NCBI RefSeq assembly: GCF_050753345.1
Contig: NZ_JBLZFX010000005.1
Location: 1-64,000 of the forward strand
DNA from: Alkalinema pantanalense
GTDB taxonomy: Bacteria; Cyanobacteriota; Cyanobacteriia; Leptolyngbyales; Leptolyngbyaceae
Length of the DNA stretch: 64,000 nt
Reading direction: 5' to 3'
Under the pieces are notes generated by a model that searched no databases, was not told the DNA's origin, and saw only the letters and a program-made list of their open reading frames with translations. Positions 31,691 to 41,099 of the stretch are shown here, piece after piece. Position 1 is the stretch's first letter; every line of letters begins with the position of its first letter. The translations under genes were made by a program, and so were the position numbers.

Positions 31691-32473
31691 ATGCTCACTA
31701 GCCTACAAAATCCTTTGGTTAAGCAGTTGCGTAAGTTGCAGCGAGCCAAGGAGCGGGTGGGCCAGGGCGTCTTCCTGTTGGAAGGAACTCATTTACTTCA
31801 AGAAGCTAAAGCGACCAATCAACCGTTAAATGTGGTGTGTTGTACGGAGGACTGGCAAAACCGCTATCCCGATCTCTTTGCCTGGGTGATGGGGACTGCC
31901 CAGCGCCTAGAACAGGTGAGTCCTGAGGTGTTGAGGGCGATCGCGACAACGGTGGAACCGGATGGAGTGGTAGCAACCGTGCCCCGGCTTCATACCCAGG
32001 CAATCGAAATTCACAGTTTAGGATTGGTTCTGGAATCTATCCAGGATCCAGGGAATCTTGGCACAATGATTCGGACAGCCGCCGCTGCGGGAACGGAGGG
32101 GTTGCTGGTTGGCGGCAGCAGTGTGGACTTAGGGAATCCCAAGGTCTTACGCGCCTCAGCGGGACAATGGTTTCGGCTACCCATGCAGGTAGCGCCTCAG
32201 CTACCGGAGCTCCTACAAGCCCACCGAGATCGAGGATTTCAACTGGTAGCTACTCTGCCCACAGCACAAAAGAGTTACTGGGATGTGGATTTTAGGCAGC
32301 CGACCTTGGTGTTAATGGGGAATGAAGGTGCGGGTCTTTCAGCGGACTTGGCTGACTTCGCAACCCTCCCTGTGCGGATTCCCCTTGCGCCGGGAGTTGA
32401 ATCTCTCAATGTGGCGATCGCTGCGGCCCTTATCCTCTATGAAGCTCAACGCCAGCGACAGGCACTTCCATAA
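31691..32473 (+). CDS. SpoU/TrmH-family RNA 2'-O-methyltransferase
   Basis: The 260-residue protein from the ATG at 31691 (CAGGAGC upstream) is preferred to a TTG ten codons earlier. The N-terminal substrate-binding domain (MLTSLQNPLVKQLRKLQRAKERVGQGVFLLEG) is typical of the RlmB/TsnR type. The SPOUT knot motifs follow: LVLESIQDPGNLGTMIRTAAAAG (motif 1), LVLMGNEGAGLS (motif 2) and IPLAPGVESLNVAIAAALILYE (motif 3). It probably methylates a ribose in rRNA or tRNA; the exact site cannot be told. Confidence 0.92.
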   Translation: MLTSLQNPLVKQLRKLQRAKERVGQGVFLLEGTHLLQEAKATNQPLNVVCCTEDWQNRYPDLFAWVMGTAQRLEQVSPEVLRAIATTVEPDGVVATVPRLHTQAIEIHSLGLVLESIQDPGNLGTMIRTAAAAGTEGLLVGGSSVDLGNPKVLRASAGQWFRLPMQVAPQLPELLQAHRDRGFQLVATLPTAQKSYWDVDFRQPTLVLMGNEGAGLSADLADFATLPVRIPLAPGVESLNVAIAAALILYEAQRQRQALP

Positions 32474-32511
32474 GGATCCAATAGGGCATCGGTAGAGCGA
32501 CTATTCTCCGA

Positions 32512-32775
32512 TTACGAGGCTTCCGGTCGTGGGATAGAGGAAATGGAACTTTCAGAATGGGGCCAATCGTCCTGGTACTGCATAAATTGCTCGATATCGG
32601 CGACTGCATCATCCAGTTCTTCGGGAGTAATGGCAGTGTCTACGGGCGGGCAGATTGGTTGAGACAGAACTTGAGGGCCGGGTTCTTCACTGCAAAGGGT
32701 TTGCTCAAGCTGATTTAATGAGTTCATAAATGCTTGAGCAGCAGCACGGCGCAGATGTTTTTGATGTTGACCCAT
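32512..32775 (-). CDS. 87-residue unknown protein
   Basis: The ATG at 32775 is preferred; an in-frame ATG at 32790 adds five residues. The N-terminal helix MGQHQKHLRRAAAQAFMNSLNQLEQTL is followed by a Pro-rich stretch and an acidic helix (TPEELDDAVADIEQFMQ). No membrane segment or known domain is seen. Such RRAAAQAFM-type short proteins seem to be conserved in cyanobacteria, but the function is unknown to me. It converges on the SpoU methyltransferase gene. Confidence 0.65.
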   Translation of the reverse strand: MGQHQKHLRRAAAQAFMNSLNQLEQTLCSEEPGPQVLSQPICPPVDTAITPEELDDAVADIEQFMQYQDDWPHSESSISSIPRPEAS

Positions 32776-32790
32776 GATGCTTGGCTCCAA

Positions 32791-33189
32791 AATCGAGAAC
32801 AGCGTCCCTCAACGACCAACGACTTCAGCGGTTTGACTTCAGCAGTTTGTTGATGGAATGAGTGGCGAATGCCTGTATGGTTGCTGGGCTGAGTTTCCTA
32901 TGAGTTTCCTAGTCATGGCTAACGCACCATCACTACAAAACCTAGGATGCCCAAATTTTGCTGAGGGTTTCACAACCTCAGATCGACCTCGCGTCAATCT
33001 GAGTCTATATGCTGATACGCTAGTGAGGGAGCTCAGTCGGGACGATCGAAGCATTTTGTGATGACATTCAGAGAAAACCCTGAGTGCTAAAACGGATTCG
33101 ATCGTTGTTGAGAATCAGTTTATCGGCCTGTGGCATTTTGCCAAGGGTAAAAACTGGCAAAAATTTCAAGGAATGCCAGGATCTAGTTC
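32791..33189. other. spacer upstream of lpdA
   Basis: About 400 bp without a supported gene. A duplicated phrase (CGACTTCAGCGGTTTGACTTC, then CAGCAGTTTG) lies at 32818-32848. The lpdA promoter should be here. Confidence 0.45.
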
Positions 33190-33216
33190 ATGGGGCAGGT
33201 AATTTTGGAGGGAAGT

Positions 33217-34659
33217 GTGGCTCAGACGTTTGATTATGATTTGGTCATTGTAGGTGCGGGCGTAGGAGGTCATGGTGCGGCGCTCCATGCGGTGGCCTGT
33301 GGCTTAAAGACTGCGATCGTGGAAGCGGCTGAGATGGGCGGAACCTGTGTCAATCGAGGTTGCATCCCTTCCAAAGCGCTGCTGGCTGCCTCTGGAAAGG
33401 TTCGGGAATTGCGGGATGCGGCTCACTTGGGGGCGATGGGTATTCAAGTCGGCGGAGTCGGCTTCGATCGCCAAGCGATCGCCGATCACGCTAATGCGGT
33501 GGTGACTAAACAGCGGGATGGGTTGACCAACAGCCTCAAGCGACTCGGGGTGGATGTCATTCAGGGTTGGGCTAAGGTGGCCGATAGCCAAAAACTTAGC
33601 ATTGCGACCGCTGAAGGCGAAAAAATCGTGACTGCGAAGGATATCATCCTAGCACCTGGATCCGTGCCTTTTGTGCCGCCGGGAGCTGAGGTGGATGGTA
33701 AAACGGTCTTTACCAGCGACCATGCGGTGTCCCTAGAAAGTCTGCCGCCTTGGATCGCGATCGTGGGTAGTGGCTACATCGGCTTGGAGTTTGCGGATGT
33801 TTATTCCGCCCTTGGCTGTGAAATTACTCTGATTGAAGGCTTGGATCAATTGATGCCTACCTTTGATCCCGATATTGCCAAGGTGGCGCAACGGACGCTG
33901 GTACAGGCCCGGGACATCGAAACTCGTACAGGAGTTTTTGCGAAGAGTGTAACGCCGGGTTCGCCCGTGACGATCGAACTGATGGATGCCAAAACCAAAG
34001 AAGTGGTGGAAGTCCTGGAAGTTGATGCCTGCTTGATCGCTACGGGCCGAGTTCCTGCCACTAAGGACATGGGACTGGAAAATCTGGGCATTGAGTTACA
34101 GCGGCCTGGTTTTATTCCAGTAGACGATTACCTAGCCGTAGTCAAGGATGGGCAAGCAATTCCCCACCTATGGGCGATCGGAGATGCAACGGGCAAAATG
34201 ATGCTCGCTCACACCGCTTCGGCCCAGGGGATGGCAGTCGTGGAAACCATTTGCGGTCGGCCCCGCACTGTCAATTACAACGCCATTCCTGCCGCAGCCT
34301 TTACCCACCCCGAAGTTAGTTTTGTCGGCATGACGGAACCTGCGGCGAAACAAAAGGGAGAAACGGAAGGCTTTGAAGTCCAGTCCGTGCGGGCTTATTT
34401 CAAGGGTAATGCCAAGGCGATCGCAGAGGGAGAAACCGAGGGCTTAGCCAAGGTGATTTTCCGACCAGACAGTGGGGAAATTCTCGGCGTCCATATTTTT
34501 GGCCTCCATGCTGCGGATCTGATTCAAGAAGCGGCCAATGCCATGGCCCAGGGCACAACCGTTCGAGACTTAGCCTTCTCGGTTCATACCCATCCCACCC
34601 TTTGCGAAGTGTTGGATGATGCCTTTAAACGGGCTGCGGGTGCCGGGGGCGGTCACTAG
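33217..34659 (+). CDS. lpdA: dihydrolipoyl dehydrogenase
   Basis: The flavoprotein E3 subunit reoxidises lipoamide in the pyruvate and glycine cleavage complexes. The GTG at 33217 follows GGAGGG directly and gives about 480 residues beginning with the family-like AQTFDYDLVIVGAGVGGHGAALHAV; an ATG at 33190 would add nine residues. The redox-active pair is in GGTCVNRGCIPSKALL. NAD-binding is IAIVGSGYIGLEFADVYSALG, and the C-terminal active-site His and Glu lie in FSVHTHPTLCEVL. It lies just before trpC on the same strand (154 bp). Confidence 0.95.
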   Translation: MAQTFDYDLVIVGAGVGGHGAALHAVACGLKTAIVEAAEMGGTCVNRGCIPSKALLAASGKVRELRDAAHLGAMGIQVGGVGFDRQAIADHANAVVTKQRDGLTNSLKRLGVDVIQGWAKVADSQKLSIATAEGEKIVTAKDIILAPGSVPFVPPGAEVDGKTVFTSDHAVSLESLPPWIAIVGSGYIGLEFADVYSALGCEITLIEGLDQLMPTFDPDIAKVAQRTLVQARDIETRTGVFAKSVTPGSPVTIELMDAKTKEVVEVLEVDACLIATGRVPATKDMGLENLGIELQRPGFIPVDDYLAVVKDGQAIPHLWAIGDATGKMMLAHTASAQGMAVVETICGRPRTVNYNAIPAAAFTHPEVSFVGMTEPAAKQKGETEGFEVQSVRAYFKGNAKAIAEGETEGLAKVIFRPDSGEILGVHIFGLHAADLIQEAANAMAQGTTVRDLAFSVHTHPTLCEVLDDAFKRAAGAGGGH

Positions 34660-34813
34660 GGATTGACGGTTAAACTCAAGCTTGATGGTTTTAACCCCTA
34701 GGCTCTGAAGTTGACTCTGGTCTAAAGTTGACTCTGAAATTGAGTCTGAAGTTTGGTGAGTCATCTGTTGCCCTAGGGGCTTTACCCAATGCCATTCTTA
34801 AAATTGTAGAAAT

Positions 34814-35698
34814 ATGGAAATTCGTCGTCGTCCTCCTAACCCATCGATTGCGGTGTTGGATCTGCAATATCGGATTGATGCTCCAGATTCGGTACCTCGC
34901 CATATTTTGGAAGAAATTGTTTGGCATAAAGAAACGGAAGTTGAACAACTGCGCGACAAGCTTTCGCTTTTGGAACTTCAGCGAAAAGTGGCCCAACTGG
35001 AAACTGTACCGAAGGATTTTTTAGGAGCGTTGCGCCAAGGTCAGACGCAGCCTGCGGTGATTGCTGAAGTCAAAAAAGCTTCGCCCAGCAAAGGGGTGAT
35101 TCGGGAAGATTTCGATCCAGTGGCGATCGCTCAATCCTATGCAATGGGTGGCGCTTCCTGTCTGTCGGTTCTGACCGATCGCAAGTTTTTCCAGGGTGGA
35201 TTTGAAAATCTGACGCTGATTCGTGATGTTGTTGAGCTGCCGTTGTTATGTAAAGATTTTGTCATCTATCCCTACCAAATCTATTGGTCTAGATTGCATG
35301 GAGCTGATGCGGTACTCCTGATTGCAGCGATTTTGAGTGATAAAGATTTGGCCTATTTCCTGAAAATTGTCAAAAAACTTGGGATGACGGCCTTGGTGGA
35401 AGTGCATACCCTTGAGGAACTCGATCGGGTGCTAGCGATCGAAGGCGTAGAATTAGTGGGGATTAATAACCGTGATCTCCGTGATTTCTCTGTTAGCCTC
35501 CAGACAACCTGTGAGTTGTTAGAGTTACGGCAATCGGAAATTCACGATCGGCAAATTGTCATGGTCAGTGAGTCAGGAATTCATACAGCCCAGGATTTGC
35601 AAACGGTGGCCCAGGTAGGTGCTCAGGCGGTGCTGATTGGCGAATCTTTGATGAAGCAGTCTGATCCCGGCTCCGCGCTTCAACAACTATTTAGCTAG
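34814..35698 (+). CDS. trpC: indole-3-glycerol phosphate synthase
   Basis: The 294-residue (beta-alpha)8 barrel catalyses ring closure in tryptophan synthesis. PAVIAEVKKASPSKGVIREDFDPV contains the catalytic Lys and is followed by CLSVLTDRKFFQGG, LLCKDFVIYPYQI, ALVEVHTLEEL, GINNRDLRDFSVSL and MVSESGIHT, all diagnostic. The N-terminal 60 residues (MEIRRRPPNPSIAVLDLQYRI) are the extension typical of cyanobacterial TrpC. It may be cotranscribed with lpdA. Short GTTGACTCTG repeats lie in the spacer. Confidence 0.96.
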   Translation: MEIRRRPPNPSIAVLDLQYRIDAPDSVPRHILEEIVWHKETEVEQLRDKLSLLELQRKVAQLETVPKDFLGALRQGQTQPAVIAEVKKASPSKGVIREDFDPVAIAQSYAMGGASCLSVLTDRKFFQGGFENLTLIRDVVELPLLCKDFVIYPYQIYWSRLHGADAVLLIAAILSDKDLAYFLKIVKKLGMTALVEVHTLEELDRVLAIEGVELVGINNRDLRDFSVSLQTTCELLELRQSEIHDRQIVMVSESGIHTAQDLQTVAQVGAQAVLIGESLMKQSDPGSALQQLFS

Positions 35699-35970
35699 AA
35701 TACGCGCAAACGGATAGCATTAGGGATCGTAGAGAGGCCCGTTCGAGCAGTGATTGCGCAGCACGATTATTTGGATCGATGTCTATAGTGGGACGATCGG
35801 GCCGCTCACTTCAGGATTAATTACGAAGTTAGTTACTAAGATAGTTTCTTCCTATGGCAACTTTGTTTAGACTGGGCATAGGATATCGTCAGCTTTATTA
35901 TTCGAGCTAGGTTTCTCCCGACTTATTTTGTTATTACGATTTAGTTAGTAAGCTTTCCGCTAAGGATCCC

Positions 35971-36300
35971 ATGGAGCCAATTTCCCTGCCATCCCATGTC
36001 CATTACGAGTTGTTGCTGCAATTACTTGAGCGACAGACTCTCTTTGAAGTGGGGCAAACCTGTGGATTAGGGCAACGCTCCCACCAACGGGAGCAGGTGC
36101 AACAGTTGATTAGTACCCTCCGTAAAGCACTGACTCAACAGAAACAGTTGGAAGATGAGTTGCAACGTTTGAATATCCCGATCGAGTACCGCTGGTCATT
36201 GAATGGCTCCATGGGAGCGAAAGCTGCTGTGGAAGAAAAGTCTATAAGAGAAAAGTCTATGGGGGAACAACCAGTTGCGCCGGACATGACGACAGGATAA
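35971..36300 (+). CDS. small cyanobacterial protein of unknown function (DUF5340-like)
   Basis: The 109-residue protein begins MEPISLPSHVHYELLLQLLERQTLFEV. This HVHYELLLQLLERQT stretch followed by a coiled helical part (LISTLRKALTQQKQLEDELQRL) resembles the cyanobacterial DUF5340 family; the name is from memory. The tail contains a short duplicated KSIREKSMGE phrase. No membrane segment. It precedes the coiled-coil gene by 51 bp and they may form an operon. Function unknown. Confidence 0.65.
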   Translation: MEPISLPSHVHYELLLQLLERQTLFEVGQTCGLGQRSHQREQVQQLISTLRKALTQQKQLEDELQRLNIPIEYRWSLNGSMGAKAAVEEKSIREKSMGEQPVAPDMTTG

Positions 36301-36351
36301 TTGTTCACTTCGGGATACCAGTTCTAGAAAACAAACAGTCTGGATAATGAC

Positions 36352-37350
36352 ATGGCCTCAGACGATCGAGACTCCGATGAACTAGAAGAGCTGCTAGACG
36401 TCATTCAACATCAGAGTGAACGGATTTCTCAGCTAGAACAGGTTCTCGATCAAACGATCGTCATCGTTAATGAATTGCGATCTCAGTTGGTTCATCAAGA
36501 TTGGTTAGAGGCACAATTGGCCGCTACGGAAGAAATTGCCAACGTTCAGCAGCAAGCCATTCACCACTTAAAGCTGAAAATGACTGCGGGACAGGCACCG
36601 CTGGAAACGAGTCTTGATCCATCGTTGTCAGTTCTCCAACTAAGTGAAGGTGAGCCAGAACAGATTGGGCGGATGGATCAACTGGCGATCCTAGGGGAAG
36701 GATCGGAGCAGTCCCAAGCAGTAAGTAATACATCTAACGAGACTCTAGGCCAAACCCCAGCCACCCGGTTGGAAGTGCGGTTTACTCAAGCGCAGCAGCA
36801 AATTCAGATTCTTTATCAACGTTTACGGGGGGATTCCCACGATCGCTTGCACCCTTTCCAGGACACTTCAGAAATCTCTGGAATATCCCGTGATTTACCA
36901 TTAGAGAACCAAATCGGGCAACTACAACAGCGATTACAGGAATTGGAAAGTGAAAGCTCTAAGCAAATGCAAGTGCAAGCATTTCTACAACAGGCTTGTC
37001 AAGAACTGGAGCGAGAACGAGAGGAGCATCAGTTTAGAATTCTCGAATTAGAGCATCAAACTGCAGAAATGCAAGAGCAAATTCTAAGACAAGCACAACA
37101 GGCTAGTGAATATGAAACTGCTATTCAGCACTGGAAGGATCGCTTTTATCACATTCAGAATCAAACTTTGAGTCTTAAAGAATTGCTAGAACAAATGTCG
37201 GAACCTCTGCCAGAACAGATTATTACGTTATTAAGTACAATTCCGCAGCCCACCACTTCTGAACAAATCCAAAGCCTACGTCGTGCCGTACCCCGTCGCA
37301 GTGATTTGCCAGAATTTCTCCAACGGAGACGGGGCTATCGCAAACGATAA
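36352..37350 (+). CDS. coiled-coil protein of unknown function
   Basis: The 332-residue, Gln/Glu-rich protein has long heptad-like stretches at about residues 10-75 (ELLDVIQHQSERISQLEQVLDQTI) and 180-280 (ENQIGQLQQRLQELESESSKQ onward). The middle is low-complexity, and a short basic C-terminus ends RRGYRKR. There is no signal peptide or membrane segment. It probably forms an extended dimer, perhaps structural or scaffold-like. The family is not recognised. It may be in an operon with the preceding small gene. Confidence 0.7.
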   Translation: MASDDRDSDELEELLDVIQHQSERISQLEQVLDQTIVIVNELRSQLVHQDWLEAQLAATEEIANVQQQAIHHLKLKMTAGQAPLETSLDPSLSVLQLSEGEPEQIGRMDQLAILGEGSEQSQAVSNTSNETLGQTPATRLEVRFTQAQQQIQILYQRLRGDSHDRLHPFQDTSEISGISRDLPLENQIGQLQQRLQELESESSKQMQVQAFLQQACQELEREREEHQFRILELEHQTAEMQEQILRQAQQASEYETAIQHWKDRFYHIQNQTLSLKELLEQMSEPLPEQIITLLSTIPQPTTSEQIQSLRRAVPRRSDLPEFLQRRRGYRKR

Positions 37351-37468
37351 AATATGCAAATTGTTTATGAAAAAATAATTGCGCTGTTGGAGCTCAATGT
37401 TTACAACTAACTGTGAAATGATCTTGATGTATTGAAGTGATGCAGCAAGTGTTTTTCAGTGGTGCCAC

Positions 37469-38035
37469 TCAAGCTTGCGAAAACCTATATTTCACTACTC
37501 CATAAATCAGAACCATCGTCAATAATCCCAAGGCCATGGCTAACGGTTGGATACCTGCCACCCAACAACCCACTAGTCCTAGTCCCAATGCATCTGCAAT
37601 GAGTACTGGGAGACGATCGCGGATGCCCCAGGGGACGATCGGTGCAGATTCCTGTGGCTGAAGCTGGATTCCTGCCAATAGATTAAAGCCCACTTGACTC
37701 AGCAACACAATTGCGGCTCCCCACCCTAGCCAACCGATCGCGCTATAAAAGCCCAGTAATTCGATAACAATTGTCGCGATCGTGACGCCATAAAATCGGC
37801 TTAATCGGGCATCCTGGGTCAATTTTTTCGCAAGTGTTAAATCTTTGACCAGCGCCACATTTTCTAGATCTACGATCGCCATACGGCACTGATCCCCACA
37901 GAGTAATAGCAGCGCGATTATTACACCTCGGGTGGCCCAGTTAACTGCTGCGATCGTCTGCCAGCCCAAGCCCACTATGGCAGGCAAAAACAAGACGTTG
38001 ACGAGGACTGCAATCGTTGAAATCTTGCGCTCCAT
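37469..38035 (-). CDS. membrane protein of unknown function
   Basis: The 188-residue protein from the ATG at 38035 has about five hydrophobic segments, for example ISTIAVLVNVLFLPAIVGLGW, GVIIALLLLCGDQCRM, GVTIATIVIELLGFYSAIGWL and ALGLGLVGCWVAGIQPLAMAL. A TTG six codons upstream is possible. Loops are short, and no enzymatic motif is seen. It is an integral membrane protein whose role I cannot name. It diverges from the phosphotransferase gene at 38131, with a short shared promoter region. Confidence 0.7.
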   Translation of the reverse strand: MERKISTIAVLVNVLFLPAIVGLGWQTIAAVNWATRGVIIALLLLCGDQCRMAIVDLENVALVKDLTLAKKLTQDARLSRFYGVTIATIVIELLGFYSAIGWLGWGAAIVLLSQVGFNLLAGIQLQPQESAPIVPWGIRDRLPVLIADALGLGLVGCWVAGIQPLAMALGLLTMVLIYGVVKYRFSQA

Positions 38036-38130
38036 GGCTTGCCTCGAACCCAAAGCCCTATAATCATGCCATATTGTTTTGCATTCGCCGTTGTTTTTGA
38101 TTGTCCCTTTGTATTCCCTCTAGCTTCCCT

Positions 38131-39339
38131 ATGGCACCCTCTTCCCCTCCTGAACCCTTGACCCCAAACACCACACAAGTCCCAAACACCACACAAGTCC
38201 CAAACACCACACAAGTCATAGGTGCAGAGCGAGAGGCAAACCCCTTATTCCCCATTGCTGATCAATTTGCCCACTCCGGTCAAGCGATCGAAATCCGACC
38301 CTTTGGGAACGGCAATATTAACGATACGTTTTTAGTTACGGTTGATTTCCCGATCGACCATCGATTTATTCTGCAACGCATCAATACCCAAGTTTTTCGT
38401 CAGCCGGAACTCGTGATGCAAAACATGCGAGTCGTCACTGATCATATCCACGATCGGTTACAGCAGGAAAGCCTCGATCGCCGTTGGGAAACCCCGCGAG
38501 TTCTTCAAACGAGGAACAATCATGATCATTGGGAAGATGGGGACGGTTCCTTTTGGCGAGCGATTAGTTTTATCGATCAGTCCCAAGCCTTGGACTCGAT
38601 TCAAAGTGTGGAACATGCGAAGGAAGTAGGGTATGCCCTAGGCAATTTCCATCGGTTGATTAGTAATCTCAATCCTGATCAACTTGCAGATACGTTGGAA
38701 GGATTTCATATTACTCCCCGTTATTTACAACACTATTACCATGTTCTAAACAGTATTCCAACCGCCGATGCGCTATTAGTGAGCGATGACACTCAATATT
38801 GCATTAACTGGATTGCTGACCATATCGAATTTATATCTGTTCTAGAAGATGCAAAGAAACAGGGTAAATTGCCCCTACGCCTCATGCACGGGGATCCCAA
38901 AGTTAACAATGTTATGATTGACATTGCAACACAAAAATCAATTAGTTTAGTGGATTTAGATACTGTCAAACCAGGATTGATTCATTACGATATTGGCGAT
39001 TGTCTACGATCGGGCTGTAATCCCCTAGGAGAAGAAACCCAGGACTGGCAAGGGGTACGGTTTGACCTAGATCTCTGTCGCGGGATTTTGCAGGGCTATC
39101 TCTCTGCGGCTCGGTCATTTTTGACGGAGCAGGATTATGACTATTTATTTGATGCCATTCGTTTAATTCCCTTGGAACTGGGTTTGCGCTTTTTCACCGA
39201 TCACCTCGAAGGGAACGTTTACTTTAAAACGAAGTATCCCGGTCATAATCTCATGCGGGCATTGGTGCAATTCCAACTGATGAATAGCATTGAACAACAG
39301 GAATTTGCCATTCGTCAAATGATTGGGGAGATGCGCTAA
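38131..39339 (+). CDS. aminoglycoside-phosphotransferase-fold kinase
   Basis: About 402 residues from the ATG at 38131. The kinase-like fold shows HGDPKVNNVMID (catalytic Asp and Asn), SLVDLDTVKPGLIHYDIGDCLRS (metal-binding Asp) and an N-lobe with FGNGNINDTFLVTV and FILQRINTQVF. The layout resembles sugar 1-kinases such as N-acetylhexosamine kinase and other APH-family enzymes rather than antibiotic resistance. A (PNTTQV)3 repeat lies near the N-terminus and is encoded by an 18-bp tandem repeat. The stop is followed two bases later by the DOMON-like gene, so the pair is an operon. Confidence 0.82.
   Translation: MAPSSPPEPLTPNTTQVPNTTQVPNTTQVIGAEREANPLFPIADQFAHSGQAIEIRPFGNGNINDTFLVTVDFPIDHRFILQRINTQVFRQPELVMQNMRVVTDHIHDRLQQESLDRRWETPRVLQTRNNHDHWEDGDGSFWRAISFIDQSQALDSIQSVEHAKEVGYALGNFHRLISNLNPDQLADTLEGFHITPRYLQHYYHVLNSIPTADALLVSDDTQYCINWIADHIEFISVLEDAKKQGKLPLRLMHGDPKVNNVMIDIATQKSISLVDLDTVKPGLIHYDIGDCLRSGCNPLGEETQDWQGVRFDLDLCRGILQGYLSAARSFLTEQDYDYLFDAIRLIPLELGLRFFTDHLEGNVYFKTKYPGHNLMRALVQFQLMNSIEQQEFAIRQMIGEMR
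38164..38217. repeat. three identical tandem copies of an 18-bp unit, in frame
   Basis: CCAAACACCACACAAGTC occurs three times in a row at 38164-38217 and encodes Pro-Asn-Thr-Thr-Gln-Val repeats near the N-terminus of the kinase gene. The copies are identical, so the expansion looks recent. Confidence 0.92.
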
Positions 39340-39341
39340 CG

Positions 39342-39902
39342 ATGCAGACATTCACGCTTCAGCCCTTTACCCATCCCGAGACTCTGCCAGCTTCCCCGAA
39401 CTTGCAATTGACGGGCACGATCGATCGTCAAGCAAATTCCCTCTCTGTGCAGTACCGATTGCAAGAATTACACAATGCCCAGGATTTGTGCAGTCGTCTG
39501 ACGATCGCTCCACCCGCCGAGGTTCCGGAACGCCGCGATAACCTATGGGAAACCACCTGTTTTGAATTTTTTCTGGGACGGCAAAACTCTCCGCAGTATT
39601 GGGAATTTAATCTTTCTCCAGCAGGACATTGGAACGTTTATCGCTTTACCGACTATCGCCAGGGCATGGAACCGGAGATACAAATTACATCGCTGCCTTT
39701 TCAAGTGAAGCAACACAATCACCAACTAGATCTCGTGATTGAACTCAACCTTGCATCGATTCTTGCTAGTACGCAATTGTTCAATGTAGGAATCACAACG
39801 GTCATCCAAGATCGCGTTGGCAACATTACCTATTGGGCCTTAACGCATCCCGGTGACCAAGCTGACTTCCACCGTCGTGACAGTTTTATCTTGACGGTTT
39901 AA
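39342..39902 (+). CDS. DOMON-like domain protein
   Basis: The 186-residue protein shows the DOMON-like/carbohydrate-binding-module-9-like pattern RRDNLWETTCFEFFLGRQNSPQYWEFNLSPAGHWNVYRFTDYRQGM, with strand-rich sequence throughout. The family occurs in cyanobacteria next to kinases of the APH fold. It lies two bases after the stop of the kinase gene and is surely cotranscribed. No signal peptide is seen, so unlike secreted DOMON proteins it should be cytosolic. Its ligand is unknown; sugar or haem are known for DOMON folds. Confidence 0.8.
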   Translation: MQTFTLQPFTHPETLPASPNLQLTGTIDRQANSLSVQYRLQELHNAQDLCSRLTIAPPAEVPERRDNLWETTCFEFFLGRQNSPQYWEFNLSPAGHWNVYRFTDYRQGMEPEIQITSLPFQVKQHNHQLDLVIELNLASILASTQLFNVGITTVIQDRVGNITYWALTHPGDQADFHRRDSFILTV

Positions 39903-40045
39903 TTCCAGGTTGTGATGAGCTTGAGTGGCTTTTCTAGCTTCTGCGATTGTTCCCTTTGCTTAAAATCAGCAGGAAAGTTTAATAAATTGCGTCCTAGATC
40001 ACTGCGTACTATGGAGAAATAGTTGTTCTCGCAAACCGTTTCGCC

Positions 40046-40594
40046 ATGGCTGATGTACCCAAATTAGCAGAGTTAGAATTCATTCCCTATATTGACACCG
40101 AGGGCCAACTCCCCGATTCCCTCCAAGGCAAGGTCGGGGTATATGCCATTTTCGATCGGGATCACAGCTTGCAATACATTGGTTATTCTCGGGATGTGTT
40201 TCTCAGCCTCAAACAACATTTAGTGCGTCAGGTCGATCGCTGCTATGGGTTAAAGGTTTACTGCGTTGAAAAACCCAGTCGATCGCTGCTGGAAACGGTA
40301 CGCACGGATTGGATTGCTGAGTGGATGCAGGAAAAGGGTGCTACCCCCCCCGGTAACGACGCAGACCTAGCGGCTTGGACAGAACCGATCTCCGTCAGCC
40401 ATCAGATGACTGCGGAAGAACAGGAAAAGTACAACCATCCCGGCAACAGTGAGGTCGATCGGGGGAAAGTTCTCAAAACCGTTGCCCGACGTATTGAAGC
40501 GAATATATTGAAAACCTTACACGATCGGGGGATCCAAGTTGAACTGCGATTTAACCCTAAGCTGAAGGAAGAAGGGCTATTAGATTTAAAGTGA
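40046..40594 (+). CDS. GIY-YIG nuclease-family protein
   Basis: The 182-residue protein has a modified GIY-YIG core: GKVGVYAIFDRDHSLQYIGYSRDVFLSLKQHL, where VYA and YIG are the two motif halves. A later WIAEWMQEKGATPPGN follows. The C-terminal part (EVDRGKVLKTVARRIEANIL) is helical and basic. Whether catalytic residues are all kept is uncertain, since the second motif Arg is present (YSRD) but the distal Glu is not obvious. Many cyanobacteria have this single-copy gene. Role unknown; DNA or RNA cleavage is plausible. Confidence 0.8.
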   Translation: MADVPKLAELEFIPYIDTEGQLPDSLQGKVGVYAIFDRDHSLQYIGYSRDVFLSLKQHLVRQVDRCYGLKVYCVEKPSRSLLETVRTDWIAEWMQEKGATPPGNDADLAAWTEPISVSHQMTAEEQEKYNHPGNSEVDRGKVLKTVARRIEANILKTLHDRGIQVELRFNPKLKEEGLLDLK

Positions 40595-40742
40595 TGTGAG
40601 TTCAATGAAGTTGTGGTGCGGCGCGATCGTTGGGGCTGTTTCGCAGCGAGGATCGGGGGAGAAGTTCCCCGACACCCCAGGGAATTTCTCCGTCCCAGCA
40701 CCGGGAATTTAGGAGGGCCAATTTTGCTGGTGACCTGACGTT

Positions 40743-40799
40743 AAAGTGAATCGCAAAAGGCAAAGTGAATCGCAAAAGGCAAAGTGAATCGCGAAAGGC
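40743..40799. repeat. three tandem copies of a 19-bp unit
   Basis: AAAGTGAATCGCAAAAGGC occurs at 40743-40761, 40762-40780 and, with one change, 40781-40799. It lies between the GIY-YIG gene and a terminator. Confidence 0.92.
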
Positions 40800-40812
40800 G
40801 TTCTCTTCAACC

Positions 40813-40852
40813 ATAGCAAAAGGGATCCACGATCGCGGATCCCTTTTGCTAT
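40813..40852. terminator. strong bidirectional terminator
   Basis: ATAGCAAAAGGGATCC (40813-40828) and GGATCCCTTTTGCTAT (40837-40852) are exact complements around a short loop. On the minus strand it lies 70 nt after the small basic protein gene at 40920-41099. Confidence 0.85.
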
Positions 40853-40919
40853 CAATAGATTTAATTTAGCCAGTGGGACTCGCGGATAGAATCCTGACCA
40901 CCCGCGACGCAATCTACGA

Positions 40920-41099
40920 TTACTCAGCAGTTGCTTCTTCAGCCCCACCTTTTCCAGCTTCCTGTTCTTGCTCATCCAGGCGGTTATCATCAAAGCGGCG
41001 ACGACCATGACGACCGGTATTAGTCCGCTTACGGAACTTACGAGCGTAGGCTAGGTTACGGAGTGCTTTTTCTTTCTTTTGATTGCGGCGCTTTGCCAT
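40920..41099 (-). CDS. 59-residue basic protein, conserved-looking, unknown
   Basis: The ATG at 41099 with AGAGGAACCAAC upstream begins MAKRRNQKKEKALRNLAYARKF. The next part is RKRTNTGRHGRRRFDDNRLDEQEQEAG, with an acidic tail. The basic N-terminal half resembles ribosome-associated or nucleic-acid-binding small proteins of cyanobacteria. A strong terminator follows. I cannot name the family, but start signal, length and composition make it convincing as a real gene. Confidence 0.75.
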   Translation of the reverse strand: MAKRRNQKKEKALRNLAYARKFRKRTNTGRHGRRRFDDNRLDEQEQEAGKGGAEEATAE